From Vibrio ponticus (lineage in GTDB: Bacteria; Pseudomonadota; Gammaproteobacteria; Enterobacterales; Vibrionaceae): 64,000 nucleotides of DNA. A program made the position numbers and the translations under genes. Position 1 is the stretch's first letter. Each line of letters opens with the position of its first letter. The notes below the pieces were generated by a model. It was not told where the DNA came from. It saw only the letters and a program-made list of their open reading frames with translations, and did not search any database. The DNA lies in NCBI RefSeq assembly GCF_009938225.1, contig NZ_AP019658.1, positions 1,116,001 to 1,180,000 on the forward strand. The letters are read 5' to 3'. Of the stretch, positions 63,512-64,000 are shown piece after piece.

Positions 63512-64000
63512 TTAATGCACGATGCCTGTGCGAACCGTAAAACTACGTTCCTCTTGCGGAGCAAGGTAGATCAAGGTTCCTTTCTGTTTCGCGGTCAAAA
63601 AACCCTCTGGACGGCACGTCGCGGGCAGCGCATAAGCGGCAACTTGCTGATCACCACTGCGTAAGATCCAGCGAGTAACGCTATTGAATTCTTGAGTGCT
63701 AAACTCTGTCACTAGTGTTTTACTGCCCACCTGCATTGCGAACTTTGCGTGATCGACATACTGAGCAACGTCATCTAAGCAGTAAACAATTTCCGGGTCA
63801 TACATTTCAGGCTGATCAAGCGTTGAGATTGGAGCCGCGCCCTTAAGAGCTTCATTAAATGCTAACCATTGCTGATTTGGCTTCACGTGCGCAGGAACGC
63901 TATCACGAAGTTCGAATGCGCTATCCGGGATATTTTGTGTCATCACTGCCCCTTCGATAAACGCGGCATTGATATGACACATATATTGTAATGGCATTTC
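63512..64000 (-). CDS. Aldose 1-epimerase/DUF4432-family protein, 5' end outside the window
   Basis: The C-terminal part (at least 163 residues) of a sugar mutarotase-like protein. The frame stays open to the window edge, and the segment LQYMCHINAAFIEGA near the edge is internal to the family, so the gene continues beyond 64000. Other family-like parts: FNSVTRWILRSGDQ and ALPATCRPEGFLTAKQKG. It lies upstream of rbsK on the same strand, so it may belong to a ribose or pentose operon. The family call is moderate. Confidence 0.7.
   Translation of the reverse strand, partial: EMPLQYMCHINAAFIEGAVMTQNIPDSAFELRDSVPAHVKPNQQWLAFNEALKGAAPISTLDQPEMYDPEIVYCLDDVAQYVDHAKFAMQVGSKTLVTEFSTQEFNSVTRWILRSGDQQVAAYALPATCRPEGFLTAKQKGTLIYLAPQEERSFTVRTGIVH

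Overview
The window reads as chromosomal DNA of a Vibrio, probably the second chromosome. The marks are a VpsT-type c-di-GMP regulator, a glycine cleavage locus (glyA-gcvH-gcvP divergent from gcvT and an XRE-cupin regulator), norR-hmp, RNase II beside a DeaD-type helicase, and a CsrB-type sRNA with a GacA/VarA box. The species and the replicon are inferences. Almost everything is housekeeping or metabolic DNA with intact genes and clear intrinsic terminators. No rRNA, tRNA, CRISPR array or prophage was seen.

Layout. 0-3.5 kb: a REP-associated (Y1/HUH) transposase with its own repeat motifs, then a fructose-family PTS (IIA, IICB). 3.6-9 kb: small envelope genes, a tandem pair of secreted cystatin-like proteins, and an IS4-family element (6979-8411) that has removed the front of an SLC13-type anion symporter. 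8.9-12 kb: hmp and norR, divergent, with two NorR boxes and a sigma-54 promoter between them. 12-20 kb: glutaredoxins, a HAD hydrolase, KefG/KefB, MATE, and two EamA exporters preceded by a leader peptide and alternative hairpins that look like a transcription attenuator. 20-25.5 kb: a GGDEF-EAL protein, an NadD-like enzyme divergent from nadE, and vpsT. 25.8-33.3 kb: glycine cleavage and one-carbon genes, with a MITE-like palindromic repeat between gcvH and gcvP. 33.3-36.2 kb: a small accessory patch with remnants of a UvrD-type helicase and of a DUF3820 gene, plus orphan membrane proteins. 36-50.9 kb: a choice-of-anchor protein, dacA, cold-shock protein, yaeQ, azurin, codBA, csrB, a dCMP deaminase-like enzyme, a long-form GAPDH, and a thioesterase. 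51-64 kb: RNase II, DEAD-box helicase, a TAXI-TRAP transporter, a TraF-like outer-membrane protein, a heptanucleotide tandem repeat, and rbsK-rbsR with a truncated aldose-epimerase-family gene.

Regulation visible in the sequence is the most interesting part. (1) The leader peptide MQFSFTYLWLLLLNACSR and three mutually exclusive RNA stems precede the EamA pair. (2) A 160-nt structured leader with a switchable closing stem precedes a two-domain thioredoxin/glutaredoxin protein. (3) TTTCC-N4-GGAAA palindromes flank the XRE-cupin regulator, and one lies over the predicted glyA start point. (4) The NorR/sigma-54 architecture of hmp is complete. (5) csrB has a near-perfect GacA box and shares its terminator hairpin with codA. 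These are sequence-based inferences; no alignment, folding program or database search was run.
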